This document shows positions 1 to 8,710 of a stretch of DNA of 64,000 nucleotides, piece after piece. The stretch is from positions 1 to 64,000 of the forward strand of contig NZ_JAJOHW010000025.1 in NCBI RefSeq assembly GCF_021129195.1, read 5' to 3'. The position numbers were made by a program, and so were the translations under genes. The DNA is from Chromobacterium aquaticum (GTDB lineage Bacteria; Pseudomonadota; Gammaproteobacteria; Burkholderiales; Chromobacteriaceae). How positions within the stretch are numbered: the stretch's first letter is position 1; each line of letters starts with the position of its first letter. The notes beneath the pieces were generated by a model. It had not been told where the DNA came from and did no database searches. It saw only the letters and a list, made by a program, of their open reading frames with translations.

Positions 1-392
1 AGCCGGAAGCGGCGGCCGAGCCGGCCGCGGCGCCGGCGGAGAACAATCTGCTGGACTTCGATTTCAATCTGGACAGCCTGGCGACCGAAGCGCCGGCCGC
101 GGCGGAAACGCAGCCGGCCGCAGCCGCCGAGCCGGCCGGTTTCGAATCGCTGTACGAGGACATGCTGGCCGAAACACCCGCAGCCGCGCCTGCCGCGCCA
201 ACAGCGCCGGCGCAAGCCGAAGGGATGTCGGTGCTGGATGATCCGCTGGCCACCAAGCTGGATTTGGCCAAGGTTTATCTGGACATGGGCGACCGCGACG
301 GGGCCAAGGAAGTGCTGCAGGACTTGATCGCCGAGGCGCAGGGGCCGCTCAAGGCGGAGGCGGAGGCCTTGCTGGCAAGCATCAGCGCCTGA
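1..392 (+). CDS. FimV-family protein, C-terminal end (partial)
   Basis: This is the 3' end of a reading frame that enters from the left edge (codons start at base 3) and stops with TGA at 390-392. The visible 129 residues are Ala/Pro/Glu-rich low-complexity sequence followed by the FimV C-terminal motif: LDLAKVYLDMGDRDGAKEVL and then a short Ala/Leu-rich helix. FimV proteins are inner-membrane proteins with a periplasmic LysM domain and a cytoplasmic TPR-like tail; in Pseudomonas and relatives they help assemble type IV pili and polar machinery. The next gene downstream ends in nearly the same motif, so this is the first of two tandem FimV paralogues. The N-terminal part lies outside the window, so its domains cannot be checked. 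Confidence 0.85.
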   Translation, partial: PEAAAEPAAAPAENNLLDFDFNLDSLATEAPAAAETQPAAAAEPAGFESLYEDMLAETPAAAPAAPTAPAQAEGMSVLDDPLATKLDLAKVYLDMGDRDGAKEVLQDLIAEAQGPLKAEAEALLASISA

Positions 393-413
393 GGTGGGCG
401 CGACGGCGCTGCG

Positions 414-442
414 CGGCGGGACGAGTACTCGTCCCGCCGTTT
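414..442 (+). terminator. probable terminator after first fimV-like gene
   Basis: A perfect 26-base palindrome (13-base arms CGGCGGGACGAGT and its complement) begins 22 bases after the stop codon and is followed by TTTG. The stem is strong but the T-run is short, so rho-independent termination is likely rather than certain. Confidence 0.55.
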
Positions 443-610
443 GAGTGTCTGAGCCGGCATAAATGCCGGGTTCGCGCCGAATGCGCCGCAAACCGCGGCC
501 GAAGTGTGGTTTTTTTGACTATGGCCGCGGTGCAATGGCGCGCAGATGTTTGATTTATCTTCGCTAAGTGGTTGTTGCGCGGTTTCGTTGCAATAATTAA
601 AACGTTGTAA

Positions 611-627
611 GAGCCTGTTGACGATCT
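611..627 (+). repeat. solitary end of the stop-codon MITE family
   Basis: The bases GAGCCTGTTGACGATCT match the terminal repeat of the dispersed element (GAGCCTGTTTACGATCT) at 16 of 17 positions and are preceded by TAA, as at the intact copies. No right-hand end follows before the fimV-like start at 671, so this is a relic or a chance match. Confidence 0.45.
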
Positions 628-670
628 GGCGCCGGCGGCTTCGAAAGAATGAGGATGGGGATAGCCTTCC

Positions 671-3079
671 ATGTCTGTTAAGACGCGCATGAGTCATATC
701 GCGGTGCTGCTGGCCGGCCTTGGTCTGGCCGCCGTCGCCTCCGCCGGCCTGGGGCCGATACGGGTGCTGTCCGCCGAAGGCGAACCCTTGCTGGCGGAAA
801 TTCCGGTGGTGGACGAAGAGCCATCCGACAATGTGCTGGTGGGGCTGGCGGACCGCAACCGCTATCCCTTGCTGTCCACTTACAGCCCATCCGCCGGCAA
901 TCTGCAGTTTTCCATCGTGCGCAAGCCTGACGGCAGCGTTCAGAAAATCCTGGTCAAGGGCGCGGTCGCCTATCCGGAGCCGCTGCTGCGCTTCGCCGTG
1001 GACTTGAGCTGGCCGGCCGGCAGGCTGGTGCGTGAGTTCGAGGTGGATTACCGCCGTGACGGCCCGCGCAACAAACCGGCGCCGGCGCGGGAGGATGGCA
1101 AGAAGCATGTCGCCAGCGTGGACGCCTCGCCGCGGCTTGACTCTTTGGGCTTGAGCGATGTGCGCTTGCGCTCGCGGCTGGGCGAGCCGCTGTTGCTGGA
1201 GCTGACCTTGCAGGGCAGCGCGCTGGAACAGGCCGATCCGCCGCGGCTGGCCTTGTTCGCGGTGGCGGCGCAGGGCGAGCCCAGCGAGCAGCAGGCACGC
1301 TTGGTGGCCTCCATTCTTCCCCAGCTCGAAAAAGTGGCCAAGGGCAAGTTCAAGGTGCAATTGCGCACCGAACAGCCGGTGACCGAGCCGATGCTGGCAT
1401 TCCGGCTGGAAGTCAGCGCGGGCAAGCTCAAGGCGCAAAAGAATTATTCGGTGCTGCTGGATCCGCAGGCGGCGGCCAAGCCGGCATCCGCCAAGCGCGC
1501 CTTGAAAGTCTATCGCGTGCTCAAGGGCGATACCTTGTCCGGCATCGCCAGCCGCATGCGCGGCGGCGGCGCGGTCAGCCAGCAACTGCTGCACGATAAC
1601 CCTGAAGCTTTCATCGACGGCAACGCCAATCTGCTGCGCGCAGGCGTGGCGCTGGAATATCCGGCGGAATGGCGTCTGCGCGGCCAGGCCGGCGTGGCGC
1701 CGGCCAAAGCGCCCGAGCCCAAGCCTGCCGCGGCCGAACCTAAAGCGTCCAAGTCCGCTGCGGTCGAGGCCAAGGCGCCCTCGGCGGACAAGGCCAAGGA
1801 ATCTATGCCCAAGCCCGTGATCGGCAAGGGCGAGACCCGCGCCGCGCCAGCGGAGCCGCCGCGCGCGGTTGCGCCGCCCAAGCCGGCAATGGCCAAGGGC
1901 GAGACCGCCACGCAGGCGCCCGCCGAGCGCAAGCCGGGCGCATCGTCGCCGCAGGAGCAGCATTTGCAGCAAATGCTGCAACGGCAGGATCAGGCGCTGA
2001 AGCAGGCGGAACAGCGGGCCAAGGCGTTGGAGCAGAAGATACAAGATTACCAGCGCAATCTGGCGGCCAAGGCCGCGGCGCCGGCTTCCGCACCGGCTCC
2101 GGCGATGACGGAGAACCGCGTGGCGGCGACCGAGACCGGGCACGAGACCAAGGCGGCGCCCAAGGTGGCCGCGGTCAGCTCTATGCCGGTGGCGGCGTCC
2201 GCGCCGCAGGCTGCGCTTGAACACGAGGCGCCGCCCCATGCGGCGGAACCCGTTCCGGTGATCAAGCCGGCGTCCGAGGTGAAGACACCTCCCGTGGAAG
2301 CGGCCGCCAGCGGCTGGAGCGATGAATTGGGCGCGATGCTGGCGGATGAATCGCTGCGCTGGAAGTTGGGCGGCGCGGCGGCGGCGCTGGGTTTGGTGGC
2401 CTTGCTGCTGGCTCGGCGCAAGCGTCAGCAGGGCAAGGCCGATGCGGCCGTCCCGGTGGCGGGCGCGGCCGTGGGCGGCGCGTCCATGCTGGGGCCGCTG
2501 ACCACCTTGATGAGCTCCTTGAAGAAGGGCGATGGCATCGATCTGTCCTCGGTGGACCGAGTGGCCGAGGCCGATGTCTATCTGGCCTACGGCCGCGACG
2601 ATCAGGCGCTGGAGATCTTGCGCGAAGGCCTGGCCAACGAGCCGATGCGGCAGGATTTGCGTTATAAGCTGTTGGAAGTGCTGTCCACCCAGCAGGACAA
2701 GCAGCTGTTCATCGCCGAGGCCACCACCGCCAAAGGCGTGTTCGGCAAGGACAGCACTTTGTGGATGCGGGTGTGCGAGATCGGTCAGACCGTCGCGCCC
2801 GGCCATCCCTTGTTCGCGATGGCCGCGCCCGTGGTCGCGGAAGTGACGCCCGCCGCGCCGACGGCGCCGGCTGCGCCGATGCCGGCAATGGATGAGCCCG
2901 TTGCGGAGCGCGCAAGCGAGCCGGCGGCGCCTCCGCGGCCAAGCGCGCCCCCGCCGCCTGCTCCTCCGTCCACAGCGACCAGCCCGGCCGAGGAAAAAAT
3001 GGAGCTGGCCAAGCTGTACCTGGAAATGGGCGACAAGGAAACCGCGGATGCGCTGATGAAGGAAGCAAGCGGCGGTTGA
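671..3079 (+). CDS. fimV: FimV-like LysM-domain membrane protein
   Basis: This 802-residue protein has the full FimV layout. A signal-type hydrophobic N-terminus (about residues 8-27) precedes the FimV N-terminal domain, which starts LGPIRVLSAEGEPLLAEI. A LysM peptidoglycan-binding domain lies at about 278-335 (core YRVLKGDTLSGIA). A long Ala/Pro/Lys-rich region with a short Gln-rich coiled coil (about 430-465) follows, then one membrane segment (about 558-580, followed by ARRKRQ) and a cytoplasmic TPR-like tail ending LAKLYLEMGDKETADALMKE. FimV proteins link peptidoglycan to polar type IV pilus and secretion machinery; that role is inferred here by family. It is the second of two tandem paralogues, with truA downstream. 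The start at 671 has only a weak ribosome site (AGGATGGGGAT). Confidence 0.88.
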   Translation: MSVKTRMSHIAVLLAGLGLAAVASAGLGPIRVLSAEGEPLLAEIPVVDEEPSDNVLVGLADRNRYPLLSTYSPSAGNLQFSIVRKPDGSVQKILVKGAVAYPEPLLRFAVDLSWPAGRLVREFEVDYRRDGPRNKPAPAREDGKKHVASVDASPRLDSLGLSDVRLRSRLGEPLLLELTLQGSALEQADPPRLALFAVAAQGEPSEQQARLVASILPQLEKVAKGKFKVQLRTEQPVTEPMLAFRLEVSAGKLKAQKNYSVLLDPQAAAKPASAKRALKVYRVLKGDTLSGIASRMRGGGAVSQQLLHDNPEAFIDGNANLLRAGVALEYPAEWRLRGQAGVAPAKAPEPKPAAAEPKASKSAAVEAKAPSADKAKESMPKPVIGKGETRAAPAEPPRAVAPPKPAMAKGETATQAPAERKPGASSPQEQHLQQMLQRQDQALKQAEQRAKALEQKIQDYQRNLAAKAAAPASAPAPAMTENRVAATETGHETKAAPKVAAVSSMPVAASAPQAALEHEAPPHAAEPVPVIKPASEVKTPPVEAAASGWSDELGAMLADESLRWKLGGAAAALGLVALLLARRKRQQGKADAAVPVAGAAVGGASMLGPLTTLMSSLKKGDGIDLSSVDRVAEADVYLAYGRDDQALEILREGLANEPMRQDLRYKLLEVLSTQQDKQLFIAEATTAKGVFGKDSTLWMRVCEIGQTVAPGHPLFAMAAPVVAEVTPAAPTAPAAPMPAMDEPVAERASEPAAPPRPSAPPPPAPPSTATSPAEEKMELAKLYLEMGDKETADALMKEASGG

Positions 3080-3109
3080 TAGCCGGGTTTAGGGCCGGAT
3101 GGAGTCAAG

Positions 3110-3148
3110 GCGCCGACGCGTTCAAGATGCGTCGGCGCTGTTTTTTTT
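3110..3148 (+). terminator. rho-independent terminator after fimV
   Basis: Perfect 10-base arms GCGCCGACGC and GCGTCGGCGC (3110-3119 and 3129-3138) enclose a 9-base loop and are followed by a run of eight T at 3141-3148. This is a classical terminator, so truA has its own promoter downstream. Confidence 0.93.
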
Positions 3149-3342
3149 GCGAAAGTTCGCGAGTTGGGCGCTCATGTTGGCAGGGGTTGGCGGTTTTTCT
3201 TGAGAATTCGCAGCAAAAGCCGTGATTGGGGCGTGGCGCAAACCGGGCAGGATAAGGTAGAGTGAGTGCTTTACTGAACTTGGTCGCGTCGACCGGCGCT
3301 TGTCGGCGCGGAGCGGCGTGGTGTTTTGATTAAGGTGTGGGC

Positions 3343-4134
3343 ATGAGGATAGCGCTCGGCATCGAGTATGACGGTCGGGCGTTCGCCGGCTGGCAGACTC
3401 AGCCGCATGGCAATACGGTGCAGGACAGGTTGAACCAGGCGATCGCGCAGATCGCCGGTGTCGAGGAGGTCGGCACCCTGGCCGCCGGCAGGACAGATGC
3501 CGGCGTGCACGCGGCGATGCAGGTGGTGCATTTCGACAGCCCGGCGCAGCGGCCGCTGAACGCCTGGGTGCGTGGCGTCAACGCGGTGCTGCCGGCCGAG
3601 GTGGCGGTGGTATGGGCGCGCGAGGTGTCGGACGATTTTCACGCGCGGTTTTCGGCGTTTTCCCGCAGCTACAGCTATTTCCTGCTGACCAGCCCGGTGC
3701 GGCCCTGCTTGCTGGCCGGCAAGATGGGCTGGTTCCACCAGCCGCTGGATGTGGCGGCGATGCGGGAGGCGGCGGCTCATCTGTTGGGACGGCATGATTT
3801 TTCCAGCTTTCGCGCGTCCGAATGCCAGGCCAAGTCGCCGCTCAAGGATTTGCAGCGCTTGGACATCAGCGAGCAAGACGGCCTGATCCGCTTCGATTTG
3901 CTGGCGGACGCCTTCCTGCATCACATGGTGCGCAATATCGTCGGCGCGCTGGTTTATGTCGGCAAGGGCGCTTTGCGCCCCGAGGAGATGGCGGGCTTGT
4001 TGGCCGCGCGCGACCGCACCTTCGCGCCGCCCACCTTCATGCCGGATGGTCTGTACCTGACCGGCGTGGGCTATCCGGAAATATACGATTTGCCGTCGCA
4101 GGCGGACGCCGCGCGGCTGGCTTTGTGGAGATGA
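3343..4134 (+). CDS. truA: tRNA pseudouridine(38-40) synthase TruA
   Basis: TruA converts uridines 38, 39 and 40 of the tRNA anticodon arm to pseudouridine. The N-terminus [18 protein letters not shown] is typical, and the catalytic aspartate is visible as D52 in [10 protein letters not shown]. The 263-residue length fits the family. An in-frame GTG at 3337 would add two residues, but the ribosome site TAAGG at 3331-3335 is spaced for the ATG at 3343. The stop codon overlaps the trpF start by four bases (ATGA, 4131-4134), so truA and trpF are translationally coupled. The truA-trpF pairing is common in betaproteobacteria. Confidence 0.96.
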   Translation: MRIALGIEYDGRAFAGWQTQPHGNTVQDRLNQAIAQIAGVEEVGTLAAGRTDAGVHAAMQVVHFDSPAQRPLNAWVRGVNAVLPAEVAVVWAREVSDDFHARFSAFSRSYSYFLLTSPVRPCLLAGKMGWFHQPLDVAAMREAAAHLLGRHDFSSFRASECQAKSPLKDLQRLDISEQDGLIRFDLLADAFLHHMVRNIVGALVYVGKGALRPEEMAGLLAARDRTFAPPTFMPDGLYLTGVGYPEIYDLPSQADAARLALWR

Positions 4135-4766
4135 GAGTGGGCGGCACGACCCGAATCAAGATTTGCGGCATTACCCGGCCCGAGGATGGCGCCGAGGCGG
4201 CGCGGCTGGGTGCCGACGCCATCGGTCTGGTGTTCTACGCCAAGAGCCCGCGCCATGTCGACGTCGAGCAGGCGCGCGCGGTGATCGCGGCGCTGCCGCC
4301 CTTCGTCAGCGTGGTGGCCTTGTTCGTCAACCCGGAGCCGGAATACGTGCGCGAAGTGTTGGCCGCCTGCGCGATCGACATCTTGCAGTTCCACGGCGAG
4401 GAAGACGCCGCTTTCTGCCGCTCTTTCCAGCGTCCTTATCTGAAGGCGATACGGGTGAAGCCGGGCGTGGATCTGGCCGAGATCGCCGCGGAGTACCCGG
4501 ACGCGCGCGCGCTATTGAGCGACGCCTTCGTCGAGGGCGCGCATGGCGGCACCGGCGCCACCTTTGACTGGAAGCTGCTGCCGGAGGCCTTGCCTCTGCC
4601 GCTGATCCTGTCCGGCGGCCTGGACGAACACAATGTGGCGGCGGCGGTGGCGCAGGTGCGCCCGGCCGCGGTCGACGTCTCCAGTGGAGTGGAGGCGTCC
4701 AAGGGAATTAAAGATGCCGCCAGAATGGCGGCGTTCATATCAGGAGTTAGACATGGATCGTTATGA
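4131..4766 (+). CDS. trpF: phosphoribosylanthranilate isomerase TrpF
   Basis: TrpF catalyses the Amadori rearrangement of phosphoribosylanthranilate, the third step of tryptophan synthesis. The TIM-barrel start [13 protein letters not shown] contains the catalytic cysteine in KICGITR, and the C-terminal phosphate-binding strand reads [10 protein letters not shown] followed by VDVSSGVE. The protein is 211 residues, normal for a monofunctional TrpF. The ATG at 4131 overlaps the truA stop, and the gene overlaps trpB by 14 bases (4753-4766). The cluster trpF-trpB-trpA supplies the last steps except TrpC; trpE, trpD and trpC are not in the window. No leader peptide or attenuator is seen next to it. 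Confidence 0.96.
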   Translation: MRVGGTTRIKICGITRPEDGAEAARLGADAIGLVFYAKSPRHVDVEQARAVIAALPPFVSVVALFVNPEPEYVREVLAACAIDILQFHGEEDAAFCRSFQRPYLKAIRVKPGVDLAEIAAEYPDARALLSDAFVEGAHGGTGATFDWKLLPEALPLPLILSGGLDEHNVAAAVAQVRPAAVDVSSGVEASKGIKDAARMAAFISGVRHGSL

Positions 4767-5955
4767 CCTGCCGGACGCCCAGGGCCATTTTGGCCCGCAT
4801 GGCGGCGTCTATGTCGCCGAAACCTTGATGGCGGCGCTGGACGAGCTGAAAAACGAATACGCTCGCGTCAAGGCCGACCCGTCGTTCTGGGAAGAATTCC
4901 GTCACGAGCTCAAGCATTATGTCGGTCGGCCCAGCCCGGTCTATCACGCCAAGCGCTGGTCCGAGCAACTGGGCGGCGCGCAGATCTATCTGAAGCGCGA
5001 GGACTTGAACCACACCGGCGCGCACAAGATCAACAACGCCATCGGCCAGGCGCTGCTGGCGCGGCGCATGGGCAAGAAGCGGGTGATCGCCGAAACCGGC
5101 GCCGGCCAGCACGGCGTGGCTTCCGCCACCGTGGCGGCGCGCTACGGCATGGAGTGCGTGGTGTACATGGGCGCCGAGGACATCAAGCGTCAATCGCCCA
5201 ATGTGTTCCGCATGAAGCTGCTGGGCGCCACCGTGGTGCCGGTGGAGTCCGGTTCCAAGACGCTGAAGGACGCCTTGAACGAGGCGATGCGAGACTGGGT
5301 GACCAATATCGACAGCACCTTCTACATCCTGGGCACCGCGGCCGGCCCGCATCCGTACCCGATGCTGGTGCGCGACTTCGTGTCGGTGATCGGCGAGGAG
5401 GCCAAGGTGCAGATGCCGGAAGTGATCGGTCGTCAGCCGGACGTGGTGGTGGCTTGTGTTGGCGGCGGCTCCAACGCCATCGGCATGTTCTATCCCTATA
5501 TCGGCGTTGACGGCGTGCGCATGGTCGGCGTCGAGGCCGGCGGCCTGGGCCTGGCTTCCGGCAAGCACGCGGCGCCGATTTCCGGTGGCGCGCCCCTGGG
5601 CGTGCTGCACGGCGCCAAGAGCTATCTGATGCAGGATGAGAATGGCCAGGTGGTGGAAACCCATTCGGTGTCCGCCGGCCTGGACTATCCGGGCGTGGGG
5701 CCGGAGCACAGTCATCTGAAGGACATTGGCCGCGCCGACTACGTGGCGATCAACGACGACGAGGCTTTGCGCGCCTTCCACGACTGCTGTCACTTCGAAG
5801 GCATCATCCCGGCGCTGGAATCCAGCCATGCGCTGGCCTGGGCCGCCAAGGAAGCGCCGAAGATGGGCAAGGATCAGGTGATCCTGGTCAATCTGTCCGG
5901 CCGCGGCGACAAGGACATCAACACCGTGGCCGGCCTGGCCGGCATCACCTTGTAA
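4753..5955 (+). CDS. trpB: tryptophan synthase beta chain TrpB
   Basis: TrpB joins indole and serine to make tryptophan, using PLP, in an alpha2beta2 complex with TrpA. The PLP lysine is K92 in [11 protein letters not shown]. The 400-residue length and the segment beginning [15 protein letters not shown] match the family closely, and the phosphate-binding loop GGGSNAIG is present. The start at 4753 lies inside the end of trpF and has the ribosome site CAGGAG at 4741-4746. trpA follows after nine bases. Confidence 0.97.
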   Translation: MDRYDLPDAQGHFGPHGGVYVAETLMAALDELKNEYARVKADPSFWEEFRHELKHYVGRPSPVYHAKRWSEQLGGAQIYLKREDLNHTGAHKINNAIGQALLARRMGKKRVIAETGAGQHGVASATVAARYGMECVVYMGAEDIKRQSPNVFRMKLLGATVVPVESGSKTLKDALNEAMRDWVTNIDSTFYILGTAAGPHPYPMLVRDFVSVIGEEAKVQMPEVIGRQPDVVVACVGGGSNAIGMFYPYIGVDGVRMVGVEAGGLGLASGKHAAPISGGAPLGVLHGAKSYLMQDENGQVVETHSVSAGLDYPGVGPEHSHLKDIGRADYVAINDDEALRAFHDCCHFEGIIPALESSHALAWAAKEAPKMGKDQVILVNLSGRGDKDINTVAGLAGITL

Positions 5956-5964
5956 GGAGGCGCT

Positions 5965-6753
5965 ATGTCACGCATCGCCAAATGTTTTGAAGCGCTGGCC
6001 GGCGGCAAGGCGCTGATTCCCTTCATCACCGCCGGCGACCCGTCGCCGCAGCTGACCGTGTCGCTGATGCGCGGCCTGGTGGAGGGCGGCGCCGACATCA
6101 TCGAGCTGGGGGTGCCGTTTTCCGACCCGATGGCCGACGGTCCGGTGATCCAGCGCGCCTCCGAGCGCGCTCTGGTCCACAAAGTGGGCCTGCGCCAGGT
6201 GCTGCAGCTGGTGGCGGAGTTCCGCCGCGACAATGATCACACCCCGGTGGTGCTGATGGGCTATCTGAACCCGGTGTTCGCCATGGGCTACCAGGACTTC
6301 GCCGCCGCGGCCAAGGCCGCCGGCGTCGACGGGGTGCTGACCGTGGACAGCCCGCCGGAGGAATCGGCGGATTTGTCCGCCGCCTTGAGCGCCAACGGCC
6401 TGGACCCGGTCTTCCTGATCGCGCCGACCACGCCGCCGCAACGTGTGGCGGAAATCGCCAAATTGGCGCGTGGTTATGTCTATTATGTGTCTTTGAAGGG
6501 GGTGACTGGCGCCGGGCATCTGGACATTGACGACGTAGCGCGTAAAATTGCTGCCCTTAGAGAATATTTGACCGTGCCGATCGGCGTCGGCTTTGGCATT
6601 CGCGACGGCGCGACCGCCAAGGCGATCTCTGCTGCCGCTGACGCGGTGGTGGTAGGCAGCCGCTTGGTGCAGGAAATTGAGGCGGCGACACCCGAAACCG
6701 CCAAAGAGCGGTTAACCCGTCTGGTGGCCGAACTGAAGGCCGCCATCCGATAG
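5965..6753 (+). CDS. trpA: tryptophan synthase alpha chain TrpA
   Basis: TrpA cleaves indole-3-glycerol phosphate and passes indole through a tunnel to TrpB. Both catalytic acids are visible: E47 and D58 in [15 protein letters not shown]. The phosphate-binding GVGFGI motif is near residue 210. The length is 262 residues. A strong ribosome site (AAGGAGG, 5954-5960) precedes the ATG. This is the last gene of the truA-trpFBA unit and is followed at once by a terminator. Confidence 0.97.
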   Translation: MSRIAKCFEALAGGKALIPFITAGDPSPQLTVSLMRGLVEGGADIIELGVPFSDPMADGPVIQRASERALVHKVGLRQVLQLVAEFRRDNDHTPVVLMGYLNPVFAMGYQDFAAAAKAAGVDGVLTVDSPPEESADLSAALSANGLDPVFLIAPTTPPQRVAEIAKLARGYVYYVSLKGVTGAGHLDIDDVARKIAALREYLTVPIGVGFGIRDGATAKAISAAADAVVVGSRLVQEIEAATPETAKERLTRLVAELKAAIR

Positions 6754-6760
6754 AACGAAG

Positions 6761-6782
6761 CGGGGGCTCAGCCCCCGTTTTA
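6761..6782 (+). terminator. terminator after trpA
   Basis: Seven-base arms CGGGGGC and GCCCCCG with a TCA loop are followed by TTTTA. The stem starts seven bases after the trpA stop and separates the trp genes from accD. Confidence 0.8.
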
Positions 6783-6827
6783 CTGTGTCCGCCGTTTACG
6801 CGGCGGGCCATGAATCAAGGAGTCAGC

Positions 6828-7697
6828 ATGAGCTGGTTGAATAAGCTCCTGCCGCCGAAGATCAAGCGCGACAACCGCGCCGATAAACCTTCCGCGGTAC
6901 CGGAGGGGCTTTGGAGCAAGTGCCCGGAATGCGAAGCCGTGTTGTATTACACCGACCTGGAGAGCAATCTGCAGGTGTGTCCCAAGTGTAATCACCACCA
7001 TCCGCTGACCGCGCGCGAACGTCTGAACCTGCTGCTGGATGAAGAAGGCCGCCGCGAGCTGGGCGAAGAGGTCAAGCCGGTGGATATCCTGAAGTTCAAG
7101 GATAGCAAGAAGTACCCGGACCGCTTGACCGCCGCCAAGACCGATACCGGCGAGGACGACGCGCTGGTGGTGATGCAGGGCAGCATGGAATCGATGCCGG
7201 TGGTGGTGGCCGCGTTTGAATTCAAATTCATCGGCGGCTCCATGGGCTCGGTGGTGGGCGAGCGCTTCGTGCGCGGCGTGCGCGCCGCTGTGGAGGCCAA
7301 GGCGCCCTTCGTCTGCGTGGCGGCCTCGGGCGGCGCGCGGATGCAGGAAGGCCTGAACTCGTTGATGCAGATGGCCAAGACCAGCGCCGCGCTGCAGTTG
7401 CTGAGCGATGCCAAGCTGCCCTTCATTTCGATCCTGACCGATCCGACCATGGGTGGCGTGTCCGCATCCTTCGCCTTCCTGGGCGATGTGGTGCTGGCCG
7501 AGCCGCGCGCGCGCATCGGTTTCGCCGGCGCGCGCGTGATCGAGCAGACCGTGCGTGAAACGCTGCCGGAAGGCTTCCAGCGCGCCGAGTTCTTGCTGAG
7601 CAAGGGCGCGGTGGACATGGTGGTGGACCGGCGCGAGCTGAAGCGCAAGCTGGCGGAGTTGAGCGCCTTGCTGATGAAGGAGCCGGCGCCGGTCTGA
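6828..7697 (+). CDS. accD: acetyl-CoA carboxylase carboxyltransferase beta subunit AccD
   Basis: AccD pairs with AccA to transfer the carboxyl group from biotin to acetyl-CoA, the committed step of fatty acid synthesis. A four-cysteine zinc ribbon is visible (C32, C35, C51, C54; CPEC and CPKC), followed by the crotonase-like carboxyltransferase domain with the oxyanion-hole region [10 protein letters not shown]. The product has 289 residues. An ATG at 6810 is in frame, but the ribosome site AAGGAG (6817-6822) fits the ATG at 6828, giving the usual N-terminus [11 protein letters not shown]. In many relatives folC follows accD; here a convergent gene follows instead. Confidence 0.97.
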   Translation: MSWLNKLLPPKIKRDNRADKPSAVPEGLWSKCPECEAVLYYTDLESNLQVCPKCNHHHPLTARERLNLLLDEEGRRELGEEVKPVDILKFKDSKKYPDRLTAAKTDTGEDDALVVMQGSMESMPVVVAAFEFKFIGGSMGSVVGERFVRGVRAAVEAKAPFVCVAASGGARMQEGLNSLMQMAKTSAALQLLSDAKLPFISILTDPTMGGVSASFAFLGDVVLAEPRARIGFAGARVIEQTVRETLPEGFQRAEFLLSKGAVDMVVDRRELKRKLAELSALLMKEPAPV

Positions 7698-7718
7698 CCC
7701 GCAGCCTAGCCGTGTTGA

Positions 7719-7746
7719 AAAGCCGCCAGTGATGGCGGCTTTTTTA
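7719..7746. terminator. bidirectional terminator between accD and the solute-binding gene
   Basis: Eight-base arms AGCCGCCA and TGGCGGCT with a GTGA loop are flanked by A residues on the left and T residues on the right. It can serve accD on the plus strand and the gene ending at 7744 on the minus strand. Confidence 0.85.
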
Positions 7747-8505
7747 TTTGGCGCGGCAGGTTTGCACCGCGTGGTTGAACTGTGTCAGGAATTGCGGCGA
7801 TTCGCGCGCGAGGAAGGCCTTGCCGAAGTAGACGCCGAAGGGCAGGCTTTGCGCCAGTTCGCTGCGCAGCTGCTCCTGCACGCCCATCTTGGCGATCAGC
7901 GCGTCAACCACGTAGGCGTTGCCCAGAATGGCATCGACGCGGTGGTTCAGCAGCATCCTGACCAACTGTTCGCTATTGGGCGGGGTGGAGGTGAGCTGGT
8001 AGCCATGTTCGCGCAGCCAGTCGTCCATATTGGAGCCATTGAAGGCGGCGGTGCGCGCCTGCAGCTTGAAATCGCCGCTGCTGGGTGACAACGGGTAGTC
8101 CTTCAGCAGATACCAGCGCCGCTCATAGGGCAGGATGGAGGCGGACAAGACCGCGTAGCCGTCGCGCTCCGCCGACGGGGTGGCGGTGAAGAAGGCGTCG
8201 GCCTGTTGGTGTTGCACCTGCCATTGCGCGCGCGGCCAGGGCAGGAAGGCGATGGTGTAGGTGCGTTGCAGTTGTTTGAGCGCGCATTGCACCACTTGCA
8301 CCGCCAGGCCGTCGGCGGCGCCGTTGTCCTTGCGGAAGGACAGCGGCGCTTGCTGATGGGTGTTCAGCCGTATCGGCGCGTCGGCGAAGACGGCGCCGGC
8401 CAATAGCAGGCCGGCCAAGGCCAGGCGCGGCGTCGGCAGGAGGCGCCTGGTCCTGCGTCGGCTCGAAGGCCGCTGGGTGGCGCTTAAAAAATAGGCGGAG
8501 ATCAT
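7744..8505 (-). CDS. periplasmic solute-binding protein, family 3-like
   Basis: The 253-residue protein looks like a family 3 extracellular solute-binding protein. After a basic N-terminus and a hydrophobic signal (LALAGLLLAGAVFA, cleavage before DAP) comes the pattern PIRLNTHQQAPLSF, then ADGLAVQVVQCALK and the second-lobe segment VDAILGNAYVVDALI. Such proteins usually bind amino acids or similar small molecules for an ABC importer, but no permease or ATPase for it lies nearby, so it may be an orphan receptor. The N-terminus is long and Arg-rich and the ATG at 8505 has no clear ribosome site, so the true start may lie further in. The ligand is unknown. Confidence 0.75.
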   Translation of the reverse strand: MISAYFLSATQRPSSRRRTRRLLPTPRLALAGLLLAGAVFADAPIRLNTHQQAPLSFRKDNGAADGLAVQVVQCALKQLQRTYTIAFLPWPRAQWQVQHQQADAFFTATPSAERDGYAVLSASILPYERRWYLLKDYPLSPSSGDFKLQARTAAFNGSNMDDWLREHGYQLTSTPPNSEQLVRMLLNHRVDAILGNAYVVDALIAKMGVQEQLRSELAQSLPFGVYFGKAFLARESPQFLTQFNHAVQTCRAK

Positions 8506-8535
8506 TTATGTTTTGCAATCAGCGGTTTGAAGGCT

Positions 8536-8544
8536 TTATCCACA
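8536..8544 (+). promoter_or_regulatory. perfect DnaA box TTATCCACA
   Basis: The nine bases match the DnaA-box consensus exactly. It sits in the AT-rich gap (8506-8710) between two minus-strand genes, 31 bases upstream of the solute-binding gene start. Confidence 0.6.
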
Positions 8545-8659
8545 CTCTGTCACCAGATTTGCTCATCGGCGGAGTGGGAAAGTTCCCTGAATTTGCCTTT
8601 TTTATAAGCGTAAGAGGCAAGTGGCTAATTGCAAAAGTTTTTTTGCCTTACGGGCGGGG

Positions 8660-8668
8660 TTATCCACA
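8660..8668 (+). promoter_or_regulatory. second perfect DnaA box TTATCCACA, with a weaker third nearby
   Basis: A second exact DnaA-box consensus lies 124 bases from the first in the same orientation. TGTGGACAA at 8687-8695 is a one-mismatch box on the opposite strand, and GTTATCCGG at 8670-8678 is a partial one. The DNA between the two perfect boxes is AT-rich (8590-8650). Confidence 0.6.
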
Positions 8669-8710
8669 TAGTTATCCGGTGATTGCTGTGGACAAGCCCG
8701 CGCCGCGGCC

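Larger units (their letters stand above)
393..670. other. intergenic region between the two fimV-like genes
   Basis: This 278-base gap holds a perfect 26-base palindrome at 414-439 followed by TTT (terminator candidate) and then an AT-rich stretch at 540-610 that is the likely promoter region of the second fimV-like gene. A poor -35/-10 pair, TTGTTG (572-577) and TAATTA (594-599) with 16-base spacing, is present. At 611-627 it carries a solitary 17-base end of the dispersed repeat family. No coding signal is visible. Confidence 0.6.

Noticed and set aside
275-2806. An 843-residue open frame on the minus strand across fimV
   Set aside because: It is antisense to a gene with clear FimV, LysM and membrane domains. 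High GC content leaves long open shadows; the product is His/Arg/Gly-rich with no domain.
8506-8710. The DnaA-box gap as the replication origin
   Set aside because: None of the usual origin neighbours (dnaA, dnaN, rpmH, gidA, parAB) is present, and there are only two perfect boxes.
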